Assembly: GCF_016623465.1 (NCBI RefSeq)
Contig: NZ_JAEDAJ010000001.1
Span: 689,963-753,962, forward strand
Direction: 5' to 3'
Source of the DNA: Brachybacterium halotolerans
GTDB taxonomy: Bacteria; Actinomycetota; Actinomycetes; Actinomycetales; Dermabacteraceae
Length of the DNA: 64,000 nucleotides
The position numbers were made by a program, and so were the translations under genes. The notes under the pieces are model-generated. The model did no database searches. It was not told the origin of the DNA and worked only from the letters and a program-made list of their open reading frames with translations. Of this stretch, positions 1 through 8,723 are shown in pieces. The first letter of the stretch is position 1, and the number at the start of each line of letters is the position of its first letter.

Positions 1-2348
1 CCACGCTCCGCGACATCCTCGGGATCCTGCGCGACGCCTACTGCCGCACCGTGGGCGTGGAGTACATGCACATCGCCGATCCGGAGGAGCGCCTCTGGAT
101 CCAGGAGCAGTTCGAGTCGCCCAAGAAGCAGTACGACAAGGACCAGGTCACCCACATCATGGACCGCCTCAACGCCGCCGAGGCGTTCGAGACGTTCCTG
201 CAGACCAAGTTCGTGGGCCAGAAGCGCTTCAGCCTCGAGGGCGGCGAGTCCGTGATCCCGCTGCTGGACTCGATCCTCTCCGACGCCGCCCACGGCGACA
301 TCGCGGAGGTCTGCATCGGCATGGCCCACCGCGGCCGGCTCAACGTCCTCTCGAACCTGGCCGGCAAGAGCTTCGGCCAGATCTTCCAGGAGTTCGACGG
401 CTCCTCGGGCGGCCTGGGCTCGGGAGACGTCAAGTACCACCTGGGCACAGAGGGCACGTACACCGCCGAGGACGGCACCACCACCAAGGTGTACCTCGCG
501 GCGAACCCCTCGCACCTCGAGGCCGCGAACCCCGTGCTCGAGGGCATCGTGCGCGCCAAGCAGGACCAGCTCGAGCGGGTCACCGACTTCCCGGTGCTGC
601 CCATCCTGATCCACGGCGACGCGGCCTTCGCCGGCCAGGGCGTGGTCACCGAGACCCTGAACCTCTCGGAGCTGCGCGGCTACCGCACCGGCGGCACCGT
701 CCACGTGATCATCAACAACCAGATCGGCTTCACCACGCTGCCGGACTCCTCGCGCTCCTCGTTCTACTCGAGCGACGCCGCGAAGACCACGCAGCTGCCG
801 GTCTTCCACGTCAACGGCGACGACCCCGAGGCCTGCGTGCGGGTCGCCGAGATCGCCTTCGCCTACCGCGAGAAGTTCCACCGCGACGTGGTCATCGACA
901 TGATCTGCTACCGCCGCCGCGGCCACAACGAGGGCGACGACCCGGCCATGACGCAGCCGCTCATGTACAACCTCATCAAGGACCGCCCCTCCGTCCGCAA
1001 GCTCTACACGGACTCCCTCATCGAGCGCGGCGACCTCACCGAGGACGAGACCGGCGCCCTGGTGAAGAACTTCCAGCAGCACCTGGACCAGGCCTTCGCC
1101 GACGCCCGCAACGCCAGCAGCGAAGCCGACCCGAAGAACTCGGTGCAGGGCCTGGACCTGCCCAGCTCGCAGCACACCGGCGAGATCGTGGTGCCCTCGG
1201 CGACCGCCGTCTCCGCCTCGGTGCTCGAGCGCATCGGCGACGCCCACATGGCCGCCCCCGAGGGCTTCACCGTCTACCCGAAGCTCACGGGCCTGCTCGA
1301 GAAGCGCCAGGAGATGTCCCGCAGCGGCAGCATCGACTGGGCCTACGGCGAGCTGCTGGCCTTCGGCTCCCTGCTCATGGAGGGCACGCGCGTGCGCCTG
1401 GCGGGCCAGGACTCGCGCCGCGGCACCTTCGTGCAGCGCCACAGCGTGCTCATCGACTCCCTGAACCAGGACACGTTCACCCCGCTGCTGCACCTGAGCG
1501 AGGACCAGGCGCGCTTCAACGTCTACGACTCCTCGCTCTCCGAGTTCGCGGCGCTCGGCTTCGAGTACGGCTACTCCGTGGAGAGCCCGAACGCCCTGGT
1601 GCTGTGGGAGGCGCAGTTCGGCGACTTCGTCGACGGGGCGCAGACCATCATCGACGAGTTCGTCTCCTCCTCCGAGCAGAAGTGGGGACAGCAGTCCTCC
1701 GTGGTGATGCTCCTCCCCCACGGCTACGACGGCCAGGGCCCGGATCACTCCTCCGCCCGCATCGAGCGCTTCCTCGTGCTGTGCGCCGAGGAGAACATGC
1801 GCGTGGCGATGCCCTCGACGCCGGCGAGCTACTTCCACCTGCTGCGCCGCCAGGCCCGCACCGAGCCGCGCAAGCCGCTGATCGTCTTCACCCCGAAGTC
1901 GATGCTGCGCAACAAGGCCGCCGTGAGCTCCGTCGAGGACTTCACCTCGGGCACCTTCGAGCCCGTGCTCCCGGATCAGACCGTGGACCCCTCGAAGGTC
2001 AAGAAGGTTCTGCTGACCAGCGGGAAGTTCTACTGGGAGCTCGTCGCCGCGCGGGAGAAGCAGGGGATCGACGACGTCGCGATCGTGCGCCTCGAGCAGT
2101 ACTACCCGCTGCCGGAGGAGGAGCTGCGCGAGACGCTCTCCGCCTACCCCGATGCCGATCTCGTCTGGGTGCAGGAGGAGCCTCTGAACCAGGGCGCCTG
2201 GGGCTTCATGGCCCTGAACTTCCCTGCCGCTGTGGGGCGTACCCTGCAGGTCGTGGCGCGACCGGCCTCCGCCTCGCCGGCCACCGGGTCCGCCAAGACC
2301 CACAAGGCCGAGCAGGAGACCCTGGTCGCGCAGGCACTGCAGAACTGA
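1..2348 (+). CDS. kgd: Multifunctional 2-oxoglutarate metabolism enzyme (Kgd/SucA type), C-terminal part
   Basis: The reading frame enters from outside the window and ends at a TGA at 2346-2348, leaving about 781 residues. It covers the thiamine-diphosphate-dependent E1/decarboxylase half of 2-oxoglutarate dehydrogenase, which acts in the TCA cycle in the cytoplasm. Recognisable stretches are GMAHRGRLNVL, the HLEAANPVLEG segment, HGDAAFAGQG, the ThDP/Mg-binding INNQIGFTT region and YRRRGHNEGDDP, followed by the transketolase-like C-terminal domain with LLPHGYDGQGPDHSSAR. In actinobacteria the full protein is about 1,200-1,270 residues with a lipoyl-transferase-like N-terminus, which would lie upstream. 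An SGNH-like gene follows 12 nt downstream, probably in the same transcript. Confidence 0.96.
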   Translation, partial: TLRDILGILRDAYCRTVGVEYMHIADPEERLWIQEQFESPKKQYDKDQVTHIMDRLNAAEAFETFLQTKFVGQKRFSLEGGESVIPLLDSILSDAAHGDIAEVCIGMAHRGRLNVLSNLAGKSFGQIFQEFDGSSGGLGSGDVKYHLGTEGTYTAEDGTTTKVYLAANPSHLEAANPVLEGIVRAKQDQLERVTDFPVLPILIHGDAAFAGQGVVTETLNLSELRGYRTGGTVHVIINNQIGFTTLPDSSRSSFYSSDAAKTTQLPVFHVNGDDPEACVRVAEIAFAYREKFHRDVVIDMICYRRRGHNEGDDPAMTQPLMYNLIKDRPSVRKLYTDSLIERGDLTEDETGALVKNFQQHLDQAFADARNASSEADPKNSVQGLDLPSSQHTGEIVVPSATAVSASVLERIGDAHMAAPEGFTVYPKLTGLLEKRQEMSRSGSIDWAYGELLAFGSLLMEGTRVRLAGQDSRRGTFVQRHSVLIDSLNQDTFTPLLHLSEDQARFNVYDSSLSEFAALGFEYGYSVESPNALVLWEAQFGDFVDGAQTIIDEFVSSSEQKWGQQSSVVMLLPHGYDGQGPDHSSARIERFLVLCAEENMRVAMPSTPASYFHLLRRQARTEPRKPLIVFTPKSMLRNKAAVSSVEDFTSGTFEPVLPDQTVDPSKVKKVLLTSGKFYWELVAAREKQGIDDVAIVRLEQYYPLPEEELRETLSAYPDADLVWVQEEPLNQGAWGFMALNFPAAVGRTLQVVARPASASPATGSAKTHKAEQETLVAQALQN

Positions 2349-2360
2349 CGAGGAGACGAC

Positions 2361-3038
2361 GTGGAACAGCCCGCCCCCCGCTCGGTCCCGGTCCAGCGGA
2401 CCGTCCCGGCCAGCCCCGCCCCCGCGAGCGACAGGCCGATCCGCCTGGTGGCCCTCGGCGAGGAGCTCCTCGCCGGCGTGGGCGACGCACGCGCGCTCGG
2501 CTGGCTCGGCCGGGCCGTCGCCAAGGAGCAGGGGCCGAGGCCGCGGGTCGAGCTGTACACGAGCGCGGTGCCGTCGGAGACCTCGGCAGATCTCTCGGAG
2601 CGCTGGGACGAGGAGGTGCGTCTGCGCACCGACGCCGAGGGCCTCGCCCAGGGCACCGTGGAGCACCGCGTGGTGCTGGGCCTGGGCGGCGGGGACGTCG
2701 ACGCCGGCATCTCGCTGGCCCGTTCGCGTCTGAACCTCGCCAAGGTCCTCGACGGTCTCGAGCGGCTGCGGATCCCGGCGTTCGTCGTCGGCCCGCCGCC
2801 GAGCGCCGATCGCGCGCGCACCGCCGCCCTCGTCGAGCTCTCCGGGGCATTCGACGACGTGTGCGCCCGGCGCCGCGTGCCCTACGTGGACACCGTGCGG
2901 TCCCTCGAGGGGCACGAACAGTGGACATCGGACCTCGCCCGCGGCGGCGCCGACCACCCCGGGCAGACCGGCTACGGCCTCATGGCCTGGCTGGTCCTGC
3001 ATGGTGGCTTCGGTCGCTTCCTGGGCACCTCCGACTGA
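2361..3038 (+). CDS. SGNH/GDSL-fold protein lacking the nucleophilic serine
   Basis: A 225-residue cytoplasmic protein with the block layout of SGNH hydrolases. Block I reads ALGEELLAGVGD where GDSL enzymes have GDS plus a serine nucleophile. A glycine-rich GLGGGDVDAG sits at block III, and the C-terminal GADHPGQTGYGLMAW resembles the DxxHP block V that supplies Asp and His. The first glutamate replaces Asp of GDS and the second replaces Ser, so ordinary esterase chemistry is unlikely. The first 25 residues are Pro/Ala-rich and probably disordered. It starts 12 nt after kgd, with a GAGGAGACGAC ribosome-binding stretch, so it is probably co-transcribed. The fold call is moderately sure and the function is unknown. 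Confidence 0.72.
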   Translation: MEQPAPRSVPVQRTVPASPAPASDRPIRLVALGEELLAGVGDARALGWLGRAVAKEQGPRPRVELYTSAVPSETSADLSERWDEEVRLRTDAEGLAQGTVEHRVVLGLGGGDVDAGISLARSRLNLAKVLDGLERLRIPAFVVGPPPSADRARTAALVELSGAFDDVCARRRVPYVDTVRSLEGHEQWTSDLARGGADHPGQTGYGLMAWLVLHGGFGRFLGTSD

Positions 3039-3101
3039 ACCAGCCGATCCCCTGTGACAGAATGCTGAGGTTGTCTGTCCGGGCGAAGGAAGGAGAGCGT
3101 G

Positions 3102-3176
3102 ATGAGCAAGCGCGGTCGCAAGCGCCGGTCCCGTCGCAAGAACGGCGCCAATCACGGCAAGCGTCCCAACACCTGA
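3102..3176 (+). CDS. 50S ribosomal protein bL37 (24 aa)
   Basis: A 24-residue, extremely basic peptide starting MSKRGRKRRSRRKNGANHGK and ending RPNT. It closely matches the short actinobacterial ribosomal protein bL37, first seen in mycobacterial 50S structures, which ends in the same ANHGKRPN motif. A GGAAGGAGAG Shine-Dalgarno sequence lies 6-7 nt before the ATG. The gene sits tail-to-tail with rsrA-sigR, the arrangement I recall for mycobacteria next to sigH/rshA. It is followed by a strong hairpin at 3241-3276. It is easily missed because of its size, but sequence and context agree. Confidence 0.88.
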   Translation: MSKRGRKRRSRRKNGANHGKRPNT

Positions 3177-3240
3177 GGCGCGCTCGTGCAGCGTGAGGGA
3201 GAGCCGATCCGTCGGCCCCGACACGCGGCATCCCGAGCAT

Positions 3241-3276
3241 CGACGAGGCCCCCTCCATCCGGAGGGGGCCTCGTCG
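3241..3276 (+). terminator. Rho-independent-type hairpin after bL37
   Basis: A perfect 15-bp inverted repeat (CGACGAGGCCCCCTC and its complement) with a 6-nt loop lies 64 nt after the bL37 stop. There is no long T tract, as is common in high-GC actinobacteria. It may also serve the convergent rsrA transcript. Confidence 0.7.
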
Positions 3277-3340
3277 CATCTGGGGCCGGCTCGGCCGAGG
3301 TCGGCGGGGATCGGCCCCGCTCAGCCCCGGTCGGCCCGGG

Positions 3341-3664
3341 TCAGCCCAGGGTGTCGCGGCGCACCGTGGTGGAGCGGAAGGTCGCGCCGTCGGGTCCGTG
3401 CTCGACCTCGAGGCGCTGGTACTCCACGCTGCGGTACTGCACGCTGATGCGCTCGCGCAGGGTCTGCGGGGCGGTGTCCTTCGCGCAGCAGCGCCGCACC
3501 AGGTCCTTCATGGCGCGCAGGCGCTCGAGCTCGTCGGCGCACTCCGGGCAGTCCTCGGCGTGGCGCGTCATGCGCTCGACCACGTCGCGCGGGAGCTCGC
3601 CGTCCAGCGCCTCCTCGAGACCGAACCTCAGGTCGCGGCGGGTCTCGTCATGCTCCTCGGTCAT
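3341..3664 (-). CDS. rsrA: Mycothiol-system anti-sigma factor RsrA
   Basis: A 107-residue zinc-binding anti-sigma factor of the ZAS family. The redox centre HAEDCPEC matches the H-x3-C-x2-C motif, and a further CC pair follows at about residues 59-60. In the family, thiol oxidation forms disulfides, releases zinc and frees SigR to activate thiol-stress genes. The ATG overlaps the sigR stop by 4 nt, so the two are translationally coupled and made in balance. The C-terminal half, ending VRRDTLG, is variable in the family. No other function fits. Confidence 0.93.
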   Translation of the reverse strand: MTEEHDETRRDLRFGLEEALDGELPRDVVERMTRHAEDCPECADELERLRAMKDLVRRCCAKDTAPQTLRERISVQYRSVEYQRLEVEHGPDGATFRSTTVRRDTLG

Positions 3665-4455
3665 CGTCCCTCCTCCCCGTCATCTGCTCCGTCCCGCAGG
3701 AACCCGCTGCTGCGCGCGTAGTCGCTCAGCGCTTCGCGCAGCTGGCGGCGTCCGCGGTGCAGTCGGGACATGACGGTGCCGATCGGCGTGTCCATGATCT
3801 CGGCGATCTCCTTGTATGCGAAGCCCTCGACGTCGGCGAGGTAGACCGCCATGCGGTAGTCCTCACGCAGGTCCTGCAGGGCCGTCTTCACCGCGGTGTC
3901 GGGCAGGCGGTCCAGCGCCTCGGCCTCGGCCGAGCGCAGACCGCGGCTCGAATGGGACTCGACCTCCGCGAGCTGCCAGTCCTCGACCTCGTCGGTCCAC
4001 GACTCGCGCGGCCGACGCTGCTTCTGCCGGTACGACGAGATGTACGAGTTGGTCATGATGCGGTACAGCCAGGCGCGCAGGTTCGTGCCCGGCGTGAAGC
4101 GGTCGCGCGCCCGCAGCGCCTTGAGGTAGGTCTCCTGGACCAGGTCCTCGGCGTCCTGGGGGTTGCGGGTCATGCGCAGGGCGCCGCCGTAGAGCGAGTC
4201 GAGGTGCGCGAGCGCCTCGGCCTCGAAGTCGAAGTCCCCGGGCGCCGTGTCCTCGGGGGCGGCGCCGGGGGCTCGGTCGCCGTCGTGATCAGTGGTGGTC
4301 ATCAGGCTCCACGGTACGGCACCGGTCGGTGCGAGGACGGTCGTGCGCGAGGTCCCGCGCAGGCGGGACGGGGCCGACGGGACGGCGGGCGGCGCGGTCG
4401 GCACCGGGGTCGGCATCGGGGCCGACGGCGGTCGCGTCCGCAGGCACGTGGTCAT
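3661..4455 (-). CDS. sigR: ECF sigma factor SigR/SigH (oxidative and thiol stress), with a long isoform start
   Basis: A group IV RNA polymerase sigma factor. Region 2 contains [17 protein letters not shown] and region 4 contains [20 protein letters not shown], both typical of SigR/SigH. I chose the ATG at 4455 because GAGAGGAGAGAGCCG, a strong Shine-Dalgarno sequence, precedes it; this gives 264 residues. A second in-frame ATG at 4302 (MTTTDHDGD, weaker GGAG 4 nt upstream) would give a 213-residue protein of the usual family size. The 51-residue Pro/Thr/Arg-rich extension recalls Streptomyces SigR', which is made from an autoregulated promoter. A SigR-type promoter lies about 100 nt upstream at 4551-4576. 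Downstream it overlaps rsrA by 4 nt. Confidence 0.9.
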   Translation of the reverse strand: MTTCLRTRPPSAPMPTPVPTAPPAVPSAPSRLRGTSRTTVLAPTGAVPWSLMTTTDHDGDRAPGAAPEDTAPGDFDFEAEALAHLDSLYGGALRMTRNPQDAEDLVQETYLKALRARDRFTPGTNLRAWLYRIMTNSYISSYRQKQRRPRESWTDEVEDWQLAEVESHSSRGLRSAEAEALDRLPDTAVKTALQDLREDYRMAVYLADVEGFAYKEIAEIMDTPIGTVMSRLHRGRRQLREALSDYARSSGFLRDGADDGEEGR

Positions 4456-4550
4456 CGGCTCTCTCCTCTCCCGGCGGCGCGGGGCGCGCTGGTGCGAACG
4501 GTGCGGACGGGCCGTCCGTTCGAGCGCGCCCCGCAGGGTCCGGTCCTTGC

Positions 4551-4576
4551 AACGCGCACCGAGGCTCGACTGTTCC
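4551..4576 (-). promoter_or_regulatory. SigR-type autoregulatory promoter of sigR
   Basis: Read on the minus strand, GGAAC (4576-4572) is separated by exactly 18 nt from GTT (4553-4551). The SigR/SigH consensus is GGAAT-N18/19-GTT. Transcription would begin roughly 7-10 nt further on and give a leader of about 85 nt before the strong start at 4455. Self-activation is well known for this sigma factor family; here it is inferred from the motif alone. Confidence 0.65.
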
Positions 4577-4673
4577 CCGGTGGCCGGACGCACGGGGCGG
4601 GGTGCGCGATAGGCTGGTCACAACGCCGGGCCGCGCCCGGCAGAGTCCATCGAACCCGAGACGTGAGGACACC

Positions 4674-5327
4674 ATGTCGCTCATCCGCCGCATCGCCCGC
4701 CCTGCTCTCGCCGCCCCTTTCATCTTCGAGGGCGTGCGCACCGCGATCTCCCCCGAGCGTGAGATCGAGGTCGCGCCCTCCGCCTTCGCCCAGGTCGACA
4801 AGGCCCTCGAGAGCTCGTCGGCCCCCGCCTTCGTCGACTCGCGCACCGTGCTGCGCGCCACCGGCGCCGTCGCCGCCGTCGCGGGCCTCGCCTACGCGAC
4901 CGGCCGTGCGCCCCGCACCGCGGCCGGCGTGCTGCTCGTGACCACGAGCGTGGGCCTGGCCGGGCGCAAGAAGGTCTGGCAGCTGCGCGGCGAGGAGCGC
5001 ATGGACGAGATCAAGTCGATCCTCGCCGACGTCGGCCTGCTGGGCGGCGTGATGATCGCGGTGCTGGACCGCGAGGGCCGCCCGTCGCTGGGCTACCAGT
5101 GGGGCCAGTTCGTCGAGCGCAGCCAGAAGAAGGCCGCCGCCACCCAGCGCGACCTCGAGAAGAAGGCCGATCGGCTGACGAAGAAGGCGGGCAGCTCCTC
5201 GGGCTCTCTCTCGAAGAAGGCGAGCAAGAAGGCCGACGAGCTGAGCAAGAAGGCCTCGATGAAGGCCGACGAGGTCGCCAAGCAGGCCAGGAAGTCCACC
5301 GAGAAGCTCGCGGACCAGCTCGGCTGA
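4674..5327 (+). CDS. DoxX family membrane protein with Lys/Ala-rich tail
   Basis: A 217-residue protein. The first 150 residues resemble the DoxX family: a start MSLIRRIARPALAAPFIFEG, hydrophobic helices near residues 60-75, 80-98 and 118-132, and GRKKVWQLRGEERM between them. From about residue 150 the chain becomes a charged, probably helical tail of repeated KKAxxKADEL-type units, such as SKKASKKADELSKKASMKAD. The tail looks like a cytoplasmic coiled coil or an electrostatic membrane or nucleic-acid contact. DoxX proteins have been linked to thiol and oxidative stress, and this one is divergent from sigR, but no role is proven. The start has GTGAGGACACC upstream, and aroA begins 3 nt after the stop. 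Confidence 0.8.
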   Translation: MSLIRRIARPALAAPFIFEGVRTAISPEREIEVAPSAFAQVDKALESSSAPAFVDSRTVLRATGAVAAVAGLAYATGRAPRTAAGVLLVTTSVGLAGRKKVWQLRGEERMDEIKSILADVGLLGGVMIAVLDREGRPSLGYQWGQFVERSQKKAAATQRDLEKKADRLTKKAGSSSGSLSKKASKKADELSKKASMKADEVAKQARKSTEKLADQLG

Positions 5328-5330
5328 TCG

Positions 5331-6653
5331 ATGTCGGAGGTCACCTGGACCGCCCCCGTCGCGGGCAGTCCCGTGGACGCGCTCGTGCGCGTGCCCGGTT
5401 CGAAATCGCTCACGGCCCGCTGGATGATGCTCTCGGCGATCGCCGACGCCCCGACCGCGCTCACGGGGGTTCTGGTCTCCCGTGACACGCGTCTGATGCG
5501 CGATGCCCTCGAGCGCCTGGGGGCGACCCTGAGCGTCGAGGGCGAGGCGCTGCGAGTCACCCCGATCCCACCGCCCGCGGAGCATGCCGAGGGGCCGGTC
5601 GAGATCCACACGGGTCTCGCGGGCACCGTCATGCGCTTCGTCCCCCTGCTCGCGGCCCTGCACCACGGCGACGTCTCCTTCACCGGGGACGAGTCGGCGC
5701 TGCTGCGGCCCATGGGGCCGGCGATCCAGGCGCTGCGCTCACTCGGCGTCGAGGTCACCGAGACGGGCGAGCCCGGGCATCTGCCGTTCGTCGTCCACGG
5801 ACGCGGGCGCCTGGCCGGCGGGAGCATCGACGTGGACGCGTCGGCCTCGAGCCAGTTCATCTCGAACCTGCTGCTGGTCGGCGCGCGCTGCGAGCAGGAT
5901 CTGCAGGTGCGGCACGTCGGGGATTCCCTGCCCTCGCTCCCCCACATCGAGATGACGATGACGGAGATGCGCCGCGCGGGCATCGACGTCTCCCACAGCC
6001 AGGAGGCCGACGGCACCCACGTGTGGACCGTCCGCTCCGGGCCGATCGCCTTCGGCGACGTGCGCATCGAGCCCGACCTCTCCAACGCGGGCCCGTTCCT
6101 GGCCGCCGCGCTGGTCGCCGGCGGGGAGATCGAGATCGCCGACTGGCCCCGTCGCACCGACCAGCCGGGCGACGCCTTCCGCACCCTGCTCGCCCGCATG
6201 GGCGGGGAGTTCTGGCGCGAGGACGAGGACGTGTGTGTGCGCGGCACCGGCGTCATCCACGGGATCGACGCGGACCTCTCGGCGACCGGCGAGCTGACGC
6301 CCACGATCGCCGCCCTCGCCGCTCTCGCGGACTCCCCCAGCCATCTGCGCGGCATCAAGCATCTGCGCGGCCACGAGACCGACCGCATCCATGCCCTCGC
6401 CACGGAGCTCTCGAAGCTGGGCTGCCGCACCGTCGAGCACGAGGGGTCCCTCGAGATCCATCCCGGGCCGCTCACCGGCTGCGAGTTCGAGACCTACCAG
6501 GACCATCGCATGGCGACCGCGGGCGCGATCATCGGCCTCCGCGTGCCGGACGTGCGCGTGGTCGACGTCGCCACCACCCAGAAGACCCTCCCGGACTTCG
6601 TGGGCATGTGGCTGGCCATGCTGCACACCGACGAGGCGGGCGAGGCGCGGTGA
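5331..6653 (+). CDS. aroA: 3-phosphoshikimate 1-carboxyvinyltransferase (EPSP synthase)
   Basis: A 440-residue enzyme of the shikimate pathway that transfers the enolpyruvyl group of PEP to shikimate 3-phosphate in the cytoplasm. Diagnostic stretches are PGSKSLTARWMMLSAIA near the N-terminus, GLAGTVMRFVPLLAAL with the LAGTxxRF motif, SSQFISNLLLV, and the C-terminal GHETDRIHALATEL followed by YQDHRMATAGAIIGLR. The length fits the family. It starts 3 nt after DoxX and its stop overlaps the GTG of rsgA by 4 nt, giving an aroA-rsgA pair common in actinobacteria. Confidence 0.96.
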   Translation: MSEVTWTAPVAGSPVDALVRVPGSKSLTARWMMLSAIADAPTALTGVLVSRDTRLMRDALERLGATLSVEGEALRVTPIPPPAEHAEGPVEIHTGLAGTVMRFVPLLAALHHGDVSFTGDESALLRPMGPAIQALRSLGVEVTETGEPGHLPFVVHGRGRLAGGSIDVDASASSQFISNLLLVGARCEQDLQVRHVGDSLPSLPHIEMTMTEMRRAGIDVSHSQEADGTHVWTVRSGPIAFGDVRIEPDLSNAGPFLAAALVAGGEIEIADWPRRTDQPGDAFRTLLARMGGEFWREDEDVCVRGTGVIHGIDADLSATGELTPTIAALAALADSPSHLRGIKHLRGHETDRIHALATELSKLGCRTVEHEGSLEIHPGPLTGCEFETYQDHRMATAGAIIGLRVPDVRVVDVATTQKTLPDFVGMWLAMLHTDEAGEAR

Positions 6654-7693
6654 GTCGCCGGATCCGCGACCTGGACGAATCCGACGTCCGGATCCGGCCC
6701 AATCGCCGCGGCTCGCGGCCGCGCACGAAGATCCGCCCGAGCCACGACGACGCGGTCCCGGCGTTCGTCACCGCGGTCGATCGCGGGCGCTGGCGCACCG
6801 TCGTCGGCTCCGGAACGGCCGACGAGCACGTGGTCACCGCGATGCGGGCCCGAGAGCTGGGCCGCACTCCGATCGTGCCCGGCGACGTGGTGGGTCTGGT
6901 CGGCGACACCAGTGGGACGGAGGGATCGCTCGCCCGCATCGTGAAGGTGCACGAGCGCTCCTCGTTCCTCCGGCGCAGCGCCGACGACGACGACCCGACG
7001 GAGCGCCCCCTGGTCGCGAACGCCGACCTCATGGTGATCGTCACGGCGCTCGCGGACCCCGAGCCGCGCGGCGGCATGATCGACCGCTGCCTGGTCGCGG
7101 CCTGGGTCGCCGGGATCGACGCCCTGCTGTGCCTGACGAAGTCCGACCTGCGCGAGCCCGCCGGTTTCCTCGCCCAGTACGCGCCGCTGGGCGTCGAGCA
7201 CGTGGTCACGCACCTGGACGCGGAAGGGCGCGTCGTGGGCGTCGAGGAGCTCGCCGCTCACCTGCACGGCCGCACGAGCGTGCTCATCGGACATTCGGGC
7301 GTGGGCAAGTCGACCCTGCTGAATGCCCTGGTGCCGGGCGCCGATCGGGCGACGGGCCACGTCAACGACGTCACCGGCCGCGGTCGCCACACCTCGTCCT
7401 CGGCGCTCGCGCTGCGCCTGCCCGACCAGTCGGGATGGGTGATCGACACCCCGGGCGTGCGGTCCTTCGGGCTCGGGCACGTCTCCCCCGAGGAGCTGCT
7501 CGAGGCCTTCGCCGATCTCGCCCCGCTCGCCGAGGAGTGCCCGCGCGGCTGCACCCACGCCGCCGACGCCCCCGACTGCGCGCTGGACGCGGCGGTCGAG
7601 GAGGGGCGCGCGGGTTCGGCCGGACCGGAGCGCCTGGCCTCCTACCGCCGCCTCGACGAGGCGCTGCGCCGCAACGACCCGTGGGACGCGTGA
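6650..7693 (+). CDS. rsgA: Ribosome small-subunit-dependent GTPase RsgA
   Basis: A 347-residue circularly permuted GTPase that helps mature the 30S subunit. The permuted order is visible: the G4 element TKSD comes first, then G1 GHSGVGKST, then G3 DTPGVRSFG. An OB-like domain precedes them, and a C-terminal zinc knuckle of the form CPRGCTHAADAPDC follows. The GTG start at 6650 overlaps the aroA stop by 4 nt (GTGA), so the two are translationally coupled. The N-terminus is rich in arginine (DLDESDVRIRPNRRGSRPR). The linkage to aroA is typical for the phylum. Confidence 0.95.
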   Translation: MSRRIRDLDESDVRIRPNRRGSRPRTKIRPSHDDAVPAFVTAVDRGRWRTVVGSGTADEHVVTAMRARELGRTPIVPGDVVGLVGDTSGTEGSLARIVKVHERSSFLRRSADDDDPTERPLVANADLMVIVTALADPEPRGGMIDRCLVAAWVAGIDALLCLTKSDLREPAGFLAQYAPLGVEHVVTHLDAEGRVVGVEELAAHLHGRTSVLIGHSGVGKSTLLNALVPGADRATGHVNDVTGRGRHTSSSALALRLPDQSGWVIDTPGVRSFGLGHVSPEELLEAFADLAPLAEECPRGCTHAADAPDCALDAAVEEGRAGSAGPERLASYRRLDEALRRNDPWDA

Positions 7694-7792
7694 GCACGGC
7701 GGTGCTGAACCCGGCGGTCGTGGGCGCGGCGGTCGTGAGCACGGCGTGGGCGGTGCCGGGAATCGGGGCGCGCAGGCCGTAGGGTTGGGCGC

Positions 7793-8584
7793 ATGTCCTC
7801 TCGATTCGCCGATGATCTGCGGCTCGCCCACGTCCTCGCCGATGCGGTCGATCAGCTCACCATGTCCCGCTTCAAGGCCCAGGACCTCACGGTCGAGACC
7901 AAGCCGGATCTGACGGAGGTCACCGACGCCGACACCGCGGCGGAGGAGCTCGTGCGCGCCCAGCTCGCCCGCTCCCGCTCGCGCGACCAGGTGATCGGCG
8001 AGGAGTTCGGCTCCACCGGCCACTCCCCCCGCCAGTGGATCATCGACCCGATCGACGGCACCTCGAACTTCGTGCGCGGAGTGCCCGTCTGGGCGACGCT
8101 CATCGGCCTCGTCGAGGACGGCGAGACCGTTGTCGGCCTGGTCTCCGCGCCCGGGCTCTCGCGCCGCTGGTGGGCGGGATCCGGGACCGGCGCGTGGACG
8201 GGCACACGCCTCAACGCGGCGACGAAGATGCAGGTCTCGGACGTGCGGAACATCAAGGACGCCTCACTGTCCTACTCGTCGCTGCACGGGTGGGCGGATC
8301 TGGACCGGCTCCCCCAGATGCTCAACTTCATGCAGCGCTTCTGGCGCACCCGCGCCTACGGCGACTTCTGGTCGTACATGCTGCTGGCCGAGGGCGCGGT
8401 CGACGTCGCGACCGAGCCCGAGCTCAAGCTTCACGACATGGCCGCGCTCGTCCCGATCGTCACGGAGGCGGGCGGCCGCTTCACCTCGCTCGACGGCGAG
8501 GACGGTCCCTTCGGCGGCAACGCGGTGGCCACCAACGGCCACCTGCACGAGGAGACGCTCGAGGCCCTCGCCGCGCGCGACTGA
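7793..8584 (+). CDS. hisN: Histidinol-phosphatase, inositol-monophosphatase fold
   Basis: A 263-residue Mg-dependent phosphatase of the IMPase superfamily. The first metal motif is around residue 70 (IGEEFG), the second is WIIDPIDGTSNFVRG, and the C-terminal LKLHDMAALVPIVTEAGG replaces the usual WDxAAG motif. These features match HisN, which removes phosphate from histidinol phosphate in histidine biosynthesis of actinobacteria. It follows rsgA by 99 nt with no gene between. Other IMPase-type activities, such as inositol or CysQ-like, cannot be fully excluded, but the sequence reads as HisN. Confidence 0.9.
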   Translation: MSSRFADDLRLAHVLADAVDQLTMSRFKAQDLTVETKPDLTEVTDADTAAEELVRAQLARSRSRDQVIGEEFGSTGHSPRQWIIDPIDGTSNFVRGVPVWATLIGLVEDGETVVGLVSAPGLSRRWWAGSGTGAWTGTRLNAATKMQVSDVRNIKDASLSYSSLHGWADLDRLPQMLNFMQRFWRTRAYGDFWSYMLLAEGAVDVATEPELKLHDMAALVPIVTEAGGRFTSLDGEDGPFGGNAVATNGHLHEETLEALAARD

Positions 8585-8723
8585 CGCGTCGCGCCGAGGG
8601 GTCCGACGCGCGGGCCGCCGGAGCGTGTCCGCGCACCCGGCCGATACGATGGTCGGGTTGTCCACGCGCTGCGCGGTCCGCATCCGTGCGCGCACGTCCC
8701 GTACACCGCGAAGGACCTGACCC

